A stretch of DNA of 45,505 nucleotides from Pannonibacter phragmitetus DSM 14782 (GCF_000382365.1 NZ_KB908237.1:1-45505), one strand, 5' to 3'. Positions 13,093 to 21,415 are shown, numbered from the stretch's first letter. Notes: generated by a model from the letters alone, not told the origin. Numbers and translations are program-made.

Positions 13093-13146
13093 CCTGTCCG
13101 GATTTCCGGACGGCTGCCGGGGCCCCCGTCCGGAAATCCGGACAGG
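13093..13146. repeat. 19-bp perfect inverted repeat with self-palindromic arms, between mrpA and nasT
   Basis: CCTGTCCGGATTTCCGGAC (13093-13111) is repeated as its exact reverse complement at 13128-13146. Each arm contains its own palindrome GTCCGG-four bases-CCGGAC, so the site offers two equal dyads with centres 32 bp apart (three helical turns). It lies about 77-130 bases upstream of the predicted mrp start point, the usual position of binding sites for a sigma-54 activator. It could also form a stem of 19 pairs in RNA or a cruciform. Confidence 0.75.
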
Positions 13147-13181
13147 GGCGCATGCCCTGCCGCAGATGGTGAAAAGGGGCT

Positions 13182-13212
13182 TTGGAGCCCGTGTGAGGGG
13201 CGTGCCTATAAA
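13182..13212 (+). promoter_or_regulatory. Possible housekeeping promoter for nasT
   Basis: TATAAA at 13207-13212 is a fair -10 element about 50 bases before the nasT start. The only -35 candidate, TTGGAG at 13182, is 19 bases upstream, which is longer than usual. Weak call. Confidence 0.3.
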
Positions 13213-13262
13213 ACGTGCAGTGCGAGTGTTGCGCTGCAGAAAAGCCCCGGCATAATCGCGGC

Positions 13263-13847
13263 ATGGACGCTGCCCTGACCGTACTCGTGATCGATGAGAA
13301 CGACATTCGCGCCTCGATCATCGAGCGCGGATTGCGGGAGGCCGGGCATGAGCGGGTGATCCTCCTGTCCAGCATGGACGGGCTGGTGCGCCGCATCGTC
13401 GAGATCGACCCGGATGTGATCGTGATCGATCTGGAAAACCCCAACCGTGACCAGCTGGAGCATCTGTTTCAGGTGTCGCGCGCGGCCCAGCGGCCGATTG
13501 CCATGTTCGTGGACCGCTCGGAAAGCGGCATGGTCGCGGCGGCGGTGGAGGCGGGGGTGTCGGCCTATGTGGTCGATGGGCTCAGGCAGGAGCGGGTGAA
13601 GCCGATCCTCGACATGGCCATTGCCCGGTTCAACGCTTTTTCGCGGCTGCAGCAGGAACTGGCAGAGGCACGCAACGCGCTGGAAGAGCGCAAGGTGGTG
13701 GAGCGGGCCAAGGGTATCCTGATGAAATCCCGCGGGCTCAGCGAGGAAGAGGCTTTCACGCTGCTGCGGCAGACGGCGATGAACGAGAAGAAGAAGATCG
13801 CGGACATCGCCCAGAGCGTTGTCACCGCAGCCGGCTTGCTGCTGTGA
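13263..13847 (+). CDS. nasT: NasT: ANTAR-domain RNA-binding antiterminator of nitrate assimilation
   Basis: A 194-residue response-regulator-like protein. The N-terminal receiver domain (about 1-120) keeps VLVIDEND and the acceptor-region aspartate (VIVIDLENPN). The C-terminal ANTAR domain (about 130-190) contains VERAKGILMKSRGLSEEEAF, the family's RNA-binding helices. In characterised systems NasT is held by NasS without nitrate; when released it binds paired hexaloop hairpins in the nas leader RNA and prevents termination. Such hairpins are present at 15329-15397. I start at the ATG 13263; the frame upstream has no site. nasS follows 43 bases later. Confidence 0.92.
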   Translation: MDAALTVLVIDENDIRASIIERGLREAGHERVILLSSMDGLVRRIVEIDPDVIVIDLENPNRDQLEHLFQVSRAAQRPIAMFVDRSESGMVAAAVEAGVSAYVVDGLRQERVKPILDMAIARFNAFSRLQQELAEARNALEERKVVERAKGILMKSRGLSEEEAFTLLRQTAMNEKKKIADIAQSVVTAAGLLL

Positions 13848-13890
13848 ACGGCCGGCCGGAATGGGGAGCGCGTAAAAGGAGTTGGACAGG

Positions 13891-15153
13891 ATGAACGCAC
13901 ACCCGGCACATGCCCCCGATCTTCCCCTGCCCGGCAAGGGGCCGGGCCGGGAGCCGCGCGTGCTCAGGGCCGGGTTCATTCCGCTCGTTGACGCCTCGAT
14001 CCTGCTGGCCGCTGCCGAGGCGGGCTTTGCCGAACGCGAGGGTTTGCGGCTGGAACTGGTGCGTGATGTGTCCTGGGCCAATGTGCGCGACAGGCTCGCC
14101 TTCCGCCAGTTCGATGTTGCCCATATGCTTTCTCCAATGCCCGTGGCGGCCCAGCTTGGCCTTGGTTCCAACCCGTCGCCTGCGGTCACGCCTTTCTTTC
14201 TGGGGCAGGGCGGCAATGCCATCACGCTGGCGCTGCGGCTGTTCGAGGAAATGGCGGCGCTTGCCGAAGGCGTGGAACGGGCTGATGCGCTGGGCTGCGC
14301 CAGGGCTTTGGCGCTGGTGGTGCGGGCGCGGCGCGAGGGCGGCATGGCGCCGCTGACGCTGGGCGTCACCTATCCGTTTTCCTCGCATAACTATGAGTTC
14401 CGCTACTGGCTGGCGGCTGGCGGCATTGATCCGGATGCGGATGTGCGGCTGGTGGTCGTGCCGCCGCCGATGACCTCCGACGCGCTGGAAGCAGGCGCCA
14501 TTGACGGCTTCTGCGTCGGAGCGCCGTGGAACATGATTGCCTCCGAGCGCGGCGTGGGGCGGATCGTTGCCGTCAAGCAGGACATCTGGCCGCTGGCGCC
14601 GGAAAAGGTGCTGGCCATGCGGCCGGAATGGGCCGATGCCAATCAGGACACGGTGATGCGGCTGATCGTGGCGCTGGACCGGGCGGCGCGCTGGTGTCAG
14701 GCGCCGGAAAACCACGATGATCTGGCCGCGATCCTTGCCGATCCGCGCTATCTGGGGGCACCGAAGGACATCCTGCGCCGCGTTCTCGCGGGCGAATTCA
14801 GCCTCGATGCCCATGGCCGCACGCGCCGGATCGACAGCTATTTCCGCTTCCATGGGCAAGGGGCGAATGTGCCCAGCCAGACGCTGGCCTTGTGGATCTA
14901 CAGCCAGATGATCCGCTGGGGGCAGGCGGAGTTTTCGCAGGCACTGGCGGAGAAAGCTGCCAGTGCCTGCCGCCCGGATCTTTACCGCGATGCGCTGGGT
15001 GCCGATGCGGATGCAGACCTTGATGAGGCCGCGCTGACTGCCGCATCCTTCATGGATGGTGCGCGCTTTGATCCTCAGGACATCATGGCCCATGTGGAGG
15101 GTTTCCCGGTGCGCCGCAGGCCCGGTGAGCCGGTTCCGCTCTCTGAGGTGTGA
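13891..15153 (+). CDS. nasS: NasS: cytoplasmic nitrate/nitrite sensor, NrtA-like fold
   Basis: A 420-residue protein of the NrtA/CmpA nitrate-binding family, but with no signal peptide, as expected for the cytoplasmic sensor NasS. Shared motifs with the transporter protein NrtA downstream include YWLAAGGIDPDADV, VVVPPPMTSDAL and the stretch DGFCVGAPWN, which lines the anion pocket in this family. Its known role is to bind NasT and release it when nitrate or nitrite binds. I chose the ATG at 13891 because AAGGAG (13876-13881) lies nine bases before it; a TTG at 13882 is less likely. A long regulatory region follows before nrtA. Confidence 0.9.
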   Translation: MNAHPAHAPDLPLPGKGPGREPRVLRAGFIPLVDASILLAAAEAGFAEREGLRLELVRDVSWANVRDRLAFRQFDVAHMLSPMPVAAQLGLGSNPSPAVTPFFLGQGGNAITLALRLFEEMAALAEGVERADALGCARALALVVRARREGGMAPLTLGVTYPFSSHNYEFRYWLAAGGIDPDADVRLVVVPPPMTSDALEAGAIDGFCVGAPWNMIASERGVGRIVAVKQDIWPLAPEKVLAMRPEWADANQDTVMRLIVALDRAARWCQAPENHDDLAAILADPRYLGAPKDILRRVLAGEFSLDAHGRTRRIDSYFRFHGQGANVPSQTLALWIYSQMIRWGQAEFSQALAEKAASACRPDLYRDALGADADADLDEAALTAASFMDGARFDPQDIMAHVEGFPVRRRPGEPVPLSEV

Positions 15154-15166
15154 GTGGATTCAATTT

Positions 15167-15228
15167 GTGCAGATAAGTTGCTGCACTGCATGATGATGCA
15201 CAAAAAGGTGGCTCAGTGAATATGCACC
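15167..15228 (+). promoter_or_regulatory. Candidate NtrC-type enhancer sites upstream of the nrtA operon
   Basis: GTGCA (15167-15171) and TGCAC (15182-15186) form an inverted pair. TGCAC-five A-GGTG (15197-15210) is close to the NtrC half-site arrangement, and TGCACC follows at 15223. The cluster lies about 100-160 bases upstream of the predicted transcription start, suitable for an enhancer of a sigma-54 promoter. NtrC as the binder is inferred from the pathway. Confidence 0.5.
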
Positions 15229-15299
15229 TGCCAGAGGCCTGAAAGCGTGTTTTCCAGAAAATTATTATAATTCAAGTGGATGTGGGCCTCGTCTGCGTT

Positions 15300-15315
15300 T
15301 GGCACGGCGCTTGCT
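15300..15315 (+). promoter_or_regulatory. Sigma-54 promoter of the nitrate assimilation operon
   Basis: TGGCACGGCGCTTGCT matches the -24/-12 consensus completely (TGGCAC, five bases, TTGCT). The start point would be close to 15326, just before the first leader hairpin. Nitrogen-limitation control through sigma-54 and NtrC is the usual arrangement for such operons. Confidence 0.85.
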
Positions 15316-15328
15316 TTTAAGACTGCAC

Positions 15329-15397
15329 TCCGGTCAACGGCGACCGGATACATCGAACGCACATAACCGCGTTCACGAGAGACATCGACGTCGCTTG
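15329..15397 (+). ncRNA. ANTAR-target leader RNA: two hexaloop hairpins (NasT binding site)
   Basis: Hairpin P1 (15329-15348) has stem TCCGGTC/GACCGGA and loop AACGGC. Hairpin P2 (15376-15397) has stem CGAGAGAC/GTCGCTTG with one A-G mismatch and loop ATCGAC. Both loops have six bases with A at position 1 and G at position 4, the signature recognised by ANTAR proteins such as NasT. A third stem (GAACGC/GCGTTC, 15355-15374) lies between them. The leader begins right at the predicted sigma-54 start point and precedes a T-run, as expected for nitrate-dependent antitermination. Confidence 0.75.
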
Positions 15398-15406
15398 GTT
15401 TGCAGC

Positions 15407-15455
15407 CGGGAACCTCCCTTCCCGCGCGCAGTCACCGGGCGGCGTTTTTTGTTTT
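15407..15455 (+). terminator. Probable leader terminator controlled by NasT
   Basis: CGGGAA/TTCCCG (15407-15424, loop CCTCCC) is followed by a GC-rich segment and then six T, G and four T (15445-15455). The T-run is convincing, but I could not find one clean stem directly abutting it, so the exact terminator fold is uncertain. Confidence 0.45.
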
Positions 15456-15504
15456 GGGCTCCAGGAAAAACAGAAGGGCCCGGGCAAAGAAGGGGACAGA
15501 CACG

Positions 15505-16794
15505 ATGAGCATCACCACAGCCGGCCTCAGCCGCCGCACCTTGTTGAAGTCCACCGCCGCCGCCGCCCTTGCCGGGGCTGTGAAGTCGGCGTTTCCCTCC
15601 GGCGCCTTTGCACAAGGGGCAGGGCCAGAGACAACCCGTGCCGTTCTCGGCTTCATCGCGCTGACCGATTCCGCGCCGCTGATCGTGGCCAAGGAGAAGG
15701 GGCTCTTCGCCAAATACGGCATGCCGGATGTGGAAGTGGTGAAGCAGGCCTCCTGGGGCACCACGCGTGACAATCTGGTGCTGGGCTCGCAAGGCAACGG
15801 CATCGATGGCGCGCATATCCTGACGCCGATGCCCTATCTCATCTCGGCCGGCAAGGTGACGCAGAACAACGTGCCGCTGCCGATGGTCATTCTCGCCCGC
15901 CTCAATCTGGATGCGCAGGGCATTTCGGTGGGCTCTGCCTACAAGGACCTTCAGGTCGGGCTCGATTCCAGCGTGCTGCGCGAAGCCTTTGCCGCACGCA
16001 AGGCGGCTGGCAACCCGGCCAAGGCGGCGATGACCTTCCCCGGAGGTACCCATGACCTGTGGATCCGCTACTGGCTGGCCGCCGGTGGCATCGATCCGGA
16101 CACGGATGTGGAAACCATCGTCGTGCCGCCCCCGCAGATGGTGGCCAACATGAAGGTCGGCACCATGGACTGCTTCTGTGTGGGCGAGCCCTGGAACGAG
16201 CAACTGGTCAATCAGGGCATCGGCTTCACCGCCGTCAACACGGCGGAACTGTGGAACAAGCACCCCGAGAAGTCTCTGGGCATGCGCGCCGACTGGGTGG
16301 AGAAGAACCCGCGTGCGGCGCAGGCCCTGCTGATGGCCGTCATGGAAGCGGCCCAGTGGTGCGATGACATGGCCAACAAGGACGAGCTGTCCGCAATCGT
16401 CGGCAAGCGCGCCTGGTTCAACGTGCCGGCCAAGGACATCGTCGACCGCCTGAAGGGTGAATATGACTACGGCAACGGCAAGGTCGTCGAAGACAGCCCG
16501 CATTTCATGAAGTTCTGGCGCGACCACGCCTCTTATCCGTTCCAGAGCCACGATGCCTGGTTCCTCACCGAGGACATCCGCTGGGGCAAGTTCGAGCATG
16601 GCACCGACATCAAGGCCATGATCGCAAAGGTCAACCGTGAAGACCTGTGGCGCGAGGCAGCCAAGGCCCTGGGCGTCTCCGACATCCCGGCATCCACCTC
16701 ACGCGGTGTGGAAACCTTCTTCGACGGCAAGGTTTTCGACCCGGAGAACCCCGAAGCCTACCTGAAGAGCCTTGCGATTACGCGGATCGCCTGA
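15505..16794 (+). CDS. nrtA: Nitrate ABC transporter substrate-binding protein NrtA
   Basis: A 429-residue periplasmic nitrate/nitrite-binding protein. The N-terminus carries a twin-arginine signal (LSRRTLLKSTAAAALAGA) with likely cleavage after the AFA near residue 35, so it should be exported folded through Tat. Family motifs include LTPMPYLISAG, YWLAAGGIDPDTDV and FCVGEPWNEQ. I start at the ATG 15505, preceded by AAGGGG; an upstream open frame from 15400 runs through the leader and is not coding. It is the first gene of nrtA-nrtB-nrtD-nirB-nirD-nasA-cysG and is closely related to the cytoplasmic sensor NasS encoded just upstream, which suggests an old duplication. Confidence 0.92.
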   Translation: MSITTAGLSRRTLLKSTAAAALAGAVKSAFPSGAFAQGAGPETTRAVLGFIALTDSAPLIVAKEKGLFAKYGMPDVEVVKQASWGTTRDNLVLGSQGNGIDGAHILTPMPYLISAGKVTQNNVPLPMVILARLNLDAQGISVGSAYKDLQVGLDSSVLREAFAARKAAGNPAKAAMTFPGGTHDLWIRYWLAAGGIDPDTDVETIVVPPPQMVANMKVGTMDCFCVGEPWNEQLVNQGIGFTAVNTAELWNKHPEKSLGMRADWVEKNPRAAQALLMAVMEAAQWCDDMANKDELSAIVGKRAWFNVPAKDIVDRLKGEYDYGNGKVVEDSPHFMKFWRDHASYPFQSHDAWFLTEDIRWGKFEHGTDIKAMIAKVNREDLWREAAKALGVSDIPASTSRGVETFFDGKVFDPENPEAYLKSLAITRIA

Positions 16795-16808
16795 AGGCAG
16801 CATGAGAT

Positions 16809-16839
16809 GCCCCGGAGCGGTGCTGCACCACTCCGGGGC
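16809..16839 (+). other. Strong intercistronic hairpin between nrtA and nrtB
   Basis: GCCCCGGAG pairs with CTCCGGGGC, and inside it GGTG pairs with CACC around a three-base loop, with one C/A mismatch between the two stems. There is no T-run, so it is more likely an mRNA-stabilising or processing structure that raises NrtA over the membrane subunits. Confidence 0.6.
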
Positions 16840-16864
16840 TGAAGAAGACCCGAGGGAGAACCCG

Positions 16865-17761
16865 ATGCCACAGACCCAGCTGAAGATGAAGGACGCCGCG
16901 ATACGCAAGGCCACGGCCAGCGTCATCGCCTTTACCGCCCCCATGAAGACAAGCAGCCATTTCACCCGCGCCCAGGCGCTTGCCCGCAGCGCGTCGGAAA
17001 CGCTGCTGCCGCCCGTGATCACCCTCGCCGTGCTTCTGGCCCTTTGGGAAGTTCTGTGCTCCTCACCCACCGCCAGCCTGCCGTCGCCTTCGAAGGTGCT
17101 GTCGGAGAGCTGGGAGATCATCGTCCATCCGTTCTACACCGGGCAGGGCATCGATCAGGGCATGTTCTGGCAGATCCTCGCCAGCCTGCAGCGCGTGGCT
17201 GCCGGCTATGCCTTCTCGGTTGTCGCAGGCATCGGCCTCGGTGTGCTCGTCGGCTCCAGCCAGTGGGCCATGCGGGGGCTTGATCCGATCTTCCAGGTGC
17301 TGCGCACCGTGCCGCCGCTGGCCTGGCTACCCTTGTCGCTGGCAGCCTTTCAGGATGGCAGCCCCTCGGCCATCTTCGTCATCTTCATCACCGCCGTCTG
17401 GCCGGTCATCATCAACACGGCGGTCGGCATCCGCAACATTCCGCAGGACTATCAGAACGTTGCCAGGGTGTTGCGGCTGAACGGCTTCGAGTATTTCGCC
17501 AAGATCATGCTGCCCGCTGCCGCGCCCTACATCTTCACGGGCCTGCGCATCGGCATCGGTCTGTCCTGGCTCGCCATCGTGGCGGCGGAAATGCTCATCG
17601 GCGGCGTCGGCATCGGCTTCTTCATCTGGGACGCGTGGAACTCGTCGCTGATCAGCGACATCATCGTCGCCCTCGTCTATGTCGGGGTCGTCGGCTTCTT
17701 CCTTGACCGTCTCATCGCCTTTGCTGGCCGCCTCGTCACCCGTGGCACCGCGAACGCCTGA
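16865..17761 (+). CDS. nrtB: Nitrate ABC transporter permease NrtB
   Basis: A 298-residue inner-membrane permease of the taurine/nitrate/bicarbonate ABC family with about six helices after a ~45-residue cytoplasmic N-terminus. FRTVPPLAWLPLSL-like sequence (LRTVPPLAWLPLSLAAF) and the coupling-loop region VARVLRLNGFEYFAKIMLPA are typical. It ends with a variable C-terminal tail. I chose the ATG at 16865 because GGGAG lies about eight bases before it; the frame is open back to 16772 through the nrtA end and the hairpin. Confidence 0.9.
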   Translation: MPQTQLKMKDAAIRKATASVIAFTAPMKTSSHFTRAQALARSASETLLPPVITLAVLLALWEVLCSSPTASLPSPSKVLSESWEIIVHPFYTGQGIDQGMFWQILASLQRVAAGYAFSVVAGIGLGVLVGSSQWAMRGLDPIFQVLRTVPPLAWLPLSLAAFQDGSPSAIFVIFITAVWPVIINTAVGIRNIPQDYQNVARVLRLNGFEYFAKIMLPAAAPYIFTGLRIGIGLSWLAIVAAEMLIGGVGIGFFIWDAWNSSLISDIIVALVYVGVVGFFLDRLIAFAGRLVTRGTANA

Positions 17762-17775
17762 ACAGGAGAACCGGC

Positions 17776-18576
17776 ATGGCACAGTCCTATCTTTCCCTGC
17801 AGCTTGTCTCCAAGACCTACGAGCGGGCAGGCCTCAAGTCCGAAGTGCTGCGTGAGGTTTCGCTCAATGCGGACAAGGGCGAGTTCATCTCCATCATCGG
17901 CCACTCCGGCTGCGGCAAGTCCACGGTGCTCAACATCATCGCGGGGCTCACCCCGGCGACGACGGGCGTGGTGTTTCTGGAAGGGCAGGTGGTGGATGCC
18001 CCCGGCCCGGAACGGGCGGTCGTCTTCCAGAACCACAGCCTGCTGCCCTGGCTGACCGTCTACGAGAATGTCGATCTGGCGGTCTCCAAGGTGTTCCGGG
18101 GCCGCAAGAGCAAGGCCGAGCGGCATGACTGGGTGATGCACAATCTCGATCTGGTGCAGATGGCCCATGCGGGCAGCAAGCGTCCGGCGGAAATTTCCGG
18201 TGGCATGAAGCAGCGCGTCGGCATCGCCCGGGCGCTCTCCATGGAACCCAAGGTGCTGTTGCTGGATGAGCCCTTCGGCGCACTGGATGCGCTGACCCGC
18301 GCCCATCTGCAGGATGCGGTGATGGAGATCCACGCCCGGCTCGGCAACACCATGATCATGATCACCCATGACGTGGACGAGGCCGTGCTTCTGTCAGACC
18401 GCATCGTGATGATGACCAACGGCCCGGCAGCCTGCATCGGCGAGGTGCTGGAGGTGCCGATCGAGCGCCCGCGCAACCGCATCGAGCTGGCCTCCGACCG
18501 CACCTATCTGAAGTGCCGCGAGGCTGTCCTGAAATTCCTCTACGAGCGTCACCGCTTCGTGGAAGCGGCGGAGTGA
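17776..18576 (+). CDS. nrtD: Nitrate ABC transporter ATP-binding protein (single-domain NrtD/NasD type)
   Basis: A 266-residue ABC ATPase that powers nitrate import. Walker A is GHSGCGKST (about residues 42-50), the Q-loop is in VVFQNHSLLPWLTV, the signature is ISGGMKQR, Walker B is VLLLDEPFGALDALTR and the switch histidine is in MITHDVDEA. It lacks the C-terminal NrtA-like domain of cyanobacterial NrtC, so the single-domain name is preferred; some databases call this orthologue NrtC or NasD. GGAG precedes the start, 14 bases after nrtB. Confidence 0.92.
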   Translation: MAQSYLSLQLVSKTYERAGLKSEVLREVSLNADKGEFISIIGHSGCGKSTVLNIIAGLTPATTGVVFLEGQVVDAPGPERAVVFQNHSLLPWLTVYENVDLAVSKVFRGRKSKAERHDWVMHNLDLVQMAHAGSKRPAEISGGMKQRVGIARALSMEPKVLLLDEPFGALDALTRAHLQDAVMEIHARLGNTMIMITHDVDEAVLLSDRIVMMTNGPAACIGEVLEVPIERPRNRIELASDRTYLKCREAVLKFLYERHRFVEAAE

Positions 18577-18581
18577 GACCC

Positions 18582-21047
18582 ATGCGCCAGAAACTCGTTA
18601 TCGCCGGCAATGGCATGGCTCCGGGACGGATGCTGGAGCATCTTCTGGAGCAGGCGCCGGACCTTTACGACATCACCATTTTCAACGCCGAACCGCGCGT
18701 GAATTACGACCGCATCATGCTGTCGCCGGTTCTCTCGGGCGAAAAGGCCTTCGAGGATATCATCATCCATGGCGATGGCTGGTACATCCGTAACGGCATC
18801 ACCCTCTACAAGGGCCACCGCATCACCACCATCGACCGTGAGGCGAAGACCGTCACCTCCGATCAGGGCGAGATTGCAGCCTACGACAAGCTGGTGATCG
18901 CCACCGGCTCGGTGCCCTTCATCCTGCCCGTGCCGGGCAAGGACCTGAGAGGCGTCATCACCTACCGCGATCTGGATGACGTGGATGCCATGCTGCTGGC
19001 CGCGCAGGCCCGCGAGACGGCGGTGGTCATCGGCGGCGGTCTGCTGGGGCTGGAAGCGGCTGCCGGGCTGAAGGCGCGCGGCATGGATGTGACCGTGCTG
19101 CACGTGATGCCGACGCTGATGGAGCGTCAACTCGATCCGGCGGCAGGCTATCTGCTGCAGCGCTCGCTGGAAGAGCGCGGCATCAAGGTGATGACCCGCG
19201 CCAACACGCAGGCACTGCTGGCCGATGACACCGGCAAGGTCCGTGCGGTCGCGCTGCAGGATGGCACGGAAGTGCCCGCGACGCTCGTCGTCATGGCGGC
19301 GGGCATCCGCCCCAACGCCGGCCTTGCCCGCGAGGCAGGGCTGGATGTGAACCGGGGCATCCTCGTGGATGACCGCATGCGCACCAGCGCTCCGGACATC
19401 TTCTCCCTCGGCGAATGCGCGGAAGTGGGCGGGCAGGTCTATGGCCTTGTCGCGCCGCTCTATGAAATGGCGCGGGTGCTGGCGGGCGAACTGGCAAAGC
19501 CGGTGACGGGTGAAGACGTGAAGGGCTTCGTCCATCAGGACACGCCCACCAAGCTCAAGGTCACCGGCATCGATCTCTTCTCGCTGGGCGATTTTGCCGA
19601 AAGCGAGGACCGGGAGGAAATCGTCCTGCGCGATGCCAGCGCGGGCGTCTACAAGCGGCTGATCCTCAAGGATAACCGTATCATCGGTTCGGTCCTCTTC
19701 GGCGAGACCGGCGATGCCGCATGGTTTGCGGATCTGAAGAAAAAGGGCACGGATATCTCGGATCTGCGCGAGACGCTGATCTTCGGGCAGGCCTTCCAGG
19801 GAGGGGGCGCACTGGACCCTACGGCGGCCGTTGCGGTGTTGGCGGATGATGCGGAAATCTGCGGCTGCAACGGCGTGTGCAAGGGGACCATCGTTTCGGC
19901 CATCACGGCCAAAGGCTTGACCAGCCTTGAGGAGGTCCGCGCCCACACCAAGGCCTCGGCCTCCTGCGGCAATTGCACGGGGCTGGTGGAAAAGGTGATG
20001 CAGCTCACGCTTGGCGACAGGTTCCAGGCGCAGGCGGTCAAGCCCATGTGCGGCTGCACCACGCATAGCCATGACGAAGTGCGCCGCCTGATCAAGGCGA
20101 AGAAGCTGAAGTCCATTCCGGCGGTGATGCAGGAGCTGAACTGGTCCACCTCCGGTGGCTGCGCCAAGTGCCGGCCTGCGCTCAACTACTATCTGATGGC
20201 TGATTGGCCGGGCGAATATGAGGATGACAGCCAGTCGCGCTTCATCAACGAGCGCGTTCACGCCAACATCCAGAAGGACGGTACCTATTCTGTCGTCCCG
20301 CGCATGTGGGGTGGCATGACCTCGGCGGCAGAACTGAGGGCCATCGCCGATGTGGTGGACAAGTTCGCCATTCCCGCCGTCAAGGTCACCGGCGGCCAGC
20401 GCATCGACATGCTGGGAGTGAAGAAAGAAGACTTGCCCGGCGTCTGGGAAGATCTCGGCAAGGCCGGCTTCGTCTCCGGCCACGCCTATGCCAAGGGCCT
20501 GCGCACCGTGAAGACCTGCGTCGGCTCGGACTGGTGCCGCTTCGGCACGCAGGATTCGAGCGGTCTGGGTGTGCGGCTGGAGAAGTTCCTCTGGGGCTCC
20601 TGGACGCCGGCCAAGGTGAAGCTGGCCGTCTCCGGCTGCCCGCGCAACTGCGCCGAGGCCACCTGTAAGGACGTGGGCGTGATCTGTGTGGACAGCGGCT
20701 ACGAGATCCATTTCGCGGGCGCTGCCGGGCTCGACATCAAGGGCACGGATGTTCTGGGCCTTGTCCATACCGAGGATGAGGCGCTGGAGCACATCACGGC
20801 GCTGATTCAGATGTACCGCGAGCAGGGCCATTATCTGGAGCGCATCTACAAGTGGGCCAAACGCATCGGCCACGACGAGGTGCGCCGTCAGATCATGGAA
20901 GATGGCGACCGCCGCCGCGCCTATTTCGAGCGCTTCGTCTACTCGCAGAAATTCGCGCAGACCGACCCCTGGTCCGAGCGTGTTTCTGGCAAGGACAAGC
21001 ATGAATTCCGGCCCATGGCCGTGCTGGGACTGGAGGCGGCGGAATGA
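18582..21047 (+). CDS. nirB: Assimilatory nitrite reductase [NAD(P)H], large subunit
   Basis: An 821-residue cytoplasmic enzyme reducing nitrite to ammonium with six electrons from NAD(P)H. The N-terminal half is a pyridine-nucleotide/FAD oxidoreductase (second Rossmann motif VVIGGGLLGLEAA near residue 148). Two BFD-type [2Fe-2S] segments follow (CGCNGVCKG near 427 with ASCGNC, then MCGCTTH with GGCAKC). The C-terminal sulfite/nitrite reductase domain carries the siroheme-4Fe4S cysteines: C-x5-C in TCVGSDWCRFG (about 646) and C-x3-C in GCPRNCAEA (about 686). The ATG at 18582 follows the nrtD stop by three bases. It overlaps nirD by four bases. Confidence 0.95.
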   Translation: MRQKLVIAGNGMAPGRMLEHLLEQAPDLYDITIFNAEPRVNYDRIMLSPVLSGEKAFEDIIIHGDGWYIRNGITLYKGHRITTIDREAKTVTSDQGEIAAYDKLVIATGSVPFILPVPGKDLRGVITYRDLDDVDAMLLAAQARETAVVIGGGLLGLEAAAGLKARGMDVTVLHVMPTLMERQLDPAAGYLLQRSLEERGIKVMTRANTQALLADDTGKVRAVALQDGTEVPATLVVMAAGIRPNAGLAREAGLDVNRGILVDDRMRTSAPDIFSLGECAEVGGQVYGLVAPLYEMARVLAGELAKPVTGEDVKGFVHQDTPTKLKVTGIDLFSLGDFAESEDREEIVLRDASAGVYKRLILKDNRIIGSVLFGETGDAAWFADLKKKGTDISDLRETLIFGQAFQGGGALDPTAAVAVLADDAEICGCNGVCKGTIVSAITAKGLTSLEEVRAHTKASASCGNCTGLVEKVMQLTLGDRFQAQAVKPMCGCTTHSHDEVRRLIKAKKLKSIPAVMQELNWSTSGGCAKCRPALNYYLMADWPGEYEDDSQSRFINERVHANIQKDGTYSVVPRMWGGMTSAAELRAIADVVDKFAIPAVKVTGGQRIDMLGVKKEDLPGVWEDLGKAGFVSGHAYAKGLRTVKTCVGSDWCRFGTQDSSGLGVRLEKFLWGSWTPAKVKLAVSGCPRNCAEATCKDVGVICVDSGYEIHFAGAAGLDIKGTDVLGLVHTEDEALEHITALIQMYREQGHYLERIYKWAKRIGHDEVRRQIMEDGDRRRAYFERFVYSQKFAQTDPWSERVSGKDKHEFRPMAVLGLEAAE

Positions 21048-21415
21048 ACGCGATGACACCAGACTGGATCGAGATCGGCAGCCTGTCCGATATTCCCCGC
21101 TCGGGCGCCCGTGTCGTCAAGACACCGGCCGGCTGCATCGCCCTGTTCCGCACCGATGCGGACGAAGTCTATGCGCTGGACGACCGCTGCCCCCACAAGG
21201 GCGGGCCGTTGAGCGAGGGCATCGTGCATGGCCGGCATGTCACCTGCCCGCTGCACAACTGGGTGTTTGACCTTGCGACGGGTCTGGCTCAAGGGGCGGA
21301 TGAGGGGGCTGTGGCCACGACACCTGCCCGTGTCGAGGGCGGGCGGGTGTTCCTCACCCGCGCCGCGCTGACCCTGCATGGCCGGACCGCGCAAGGGGAG
21401 AGGCTGGATGGCTGA
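21044..21415 (+). CDS. nirD: Nitrite reductase small subunit (Rieske type)
   Basis: A 123-residue Rieske [2Fe-2S] protein. The cluster ligands are in DRCPHKGGPLSEG (C-x-H) and VTCPLHNWVFDL (C-x2-H). It partners NirB in the NADH-dependent assimilatory nitrite reductase. Its start overlaps the nirB stop (ATGA) and its own stop lies inside the start of nasA, which indicates translational coupling along the operon. Confidence 0.93.
   Translation: MNAMTPDWIEIGSLSDIPRSGARVVKTPAGCIALFRTDADEVYALDDRCPHKGGPLSEGIVHGRHVTCPLHNWVFDLATGLAQGADEGAVATTPARVEGGRVFLTRAALTLHGRTAQGERLDG

Noticed and set aside
18549-21059. 836-codon open frame on the minus strand opposite nirB
   Set aside because: High-GC shadow: codons mirror nirB, the translation is rich in His, Arg and Ala with no domain, and nirB is unmistakable.
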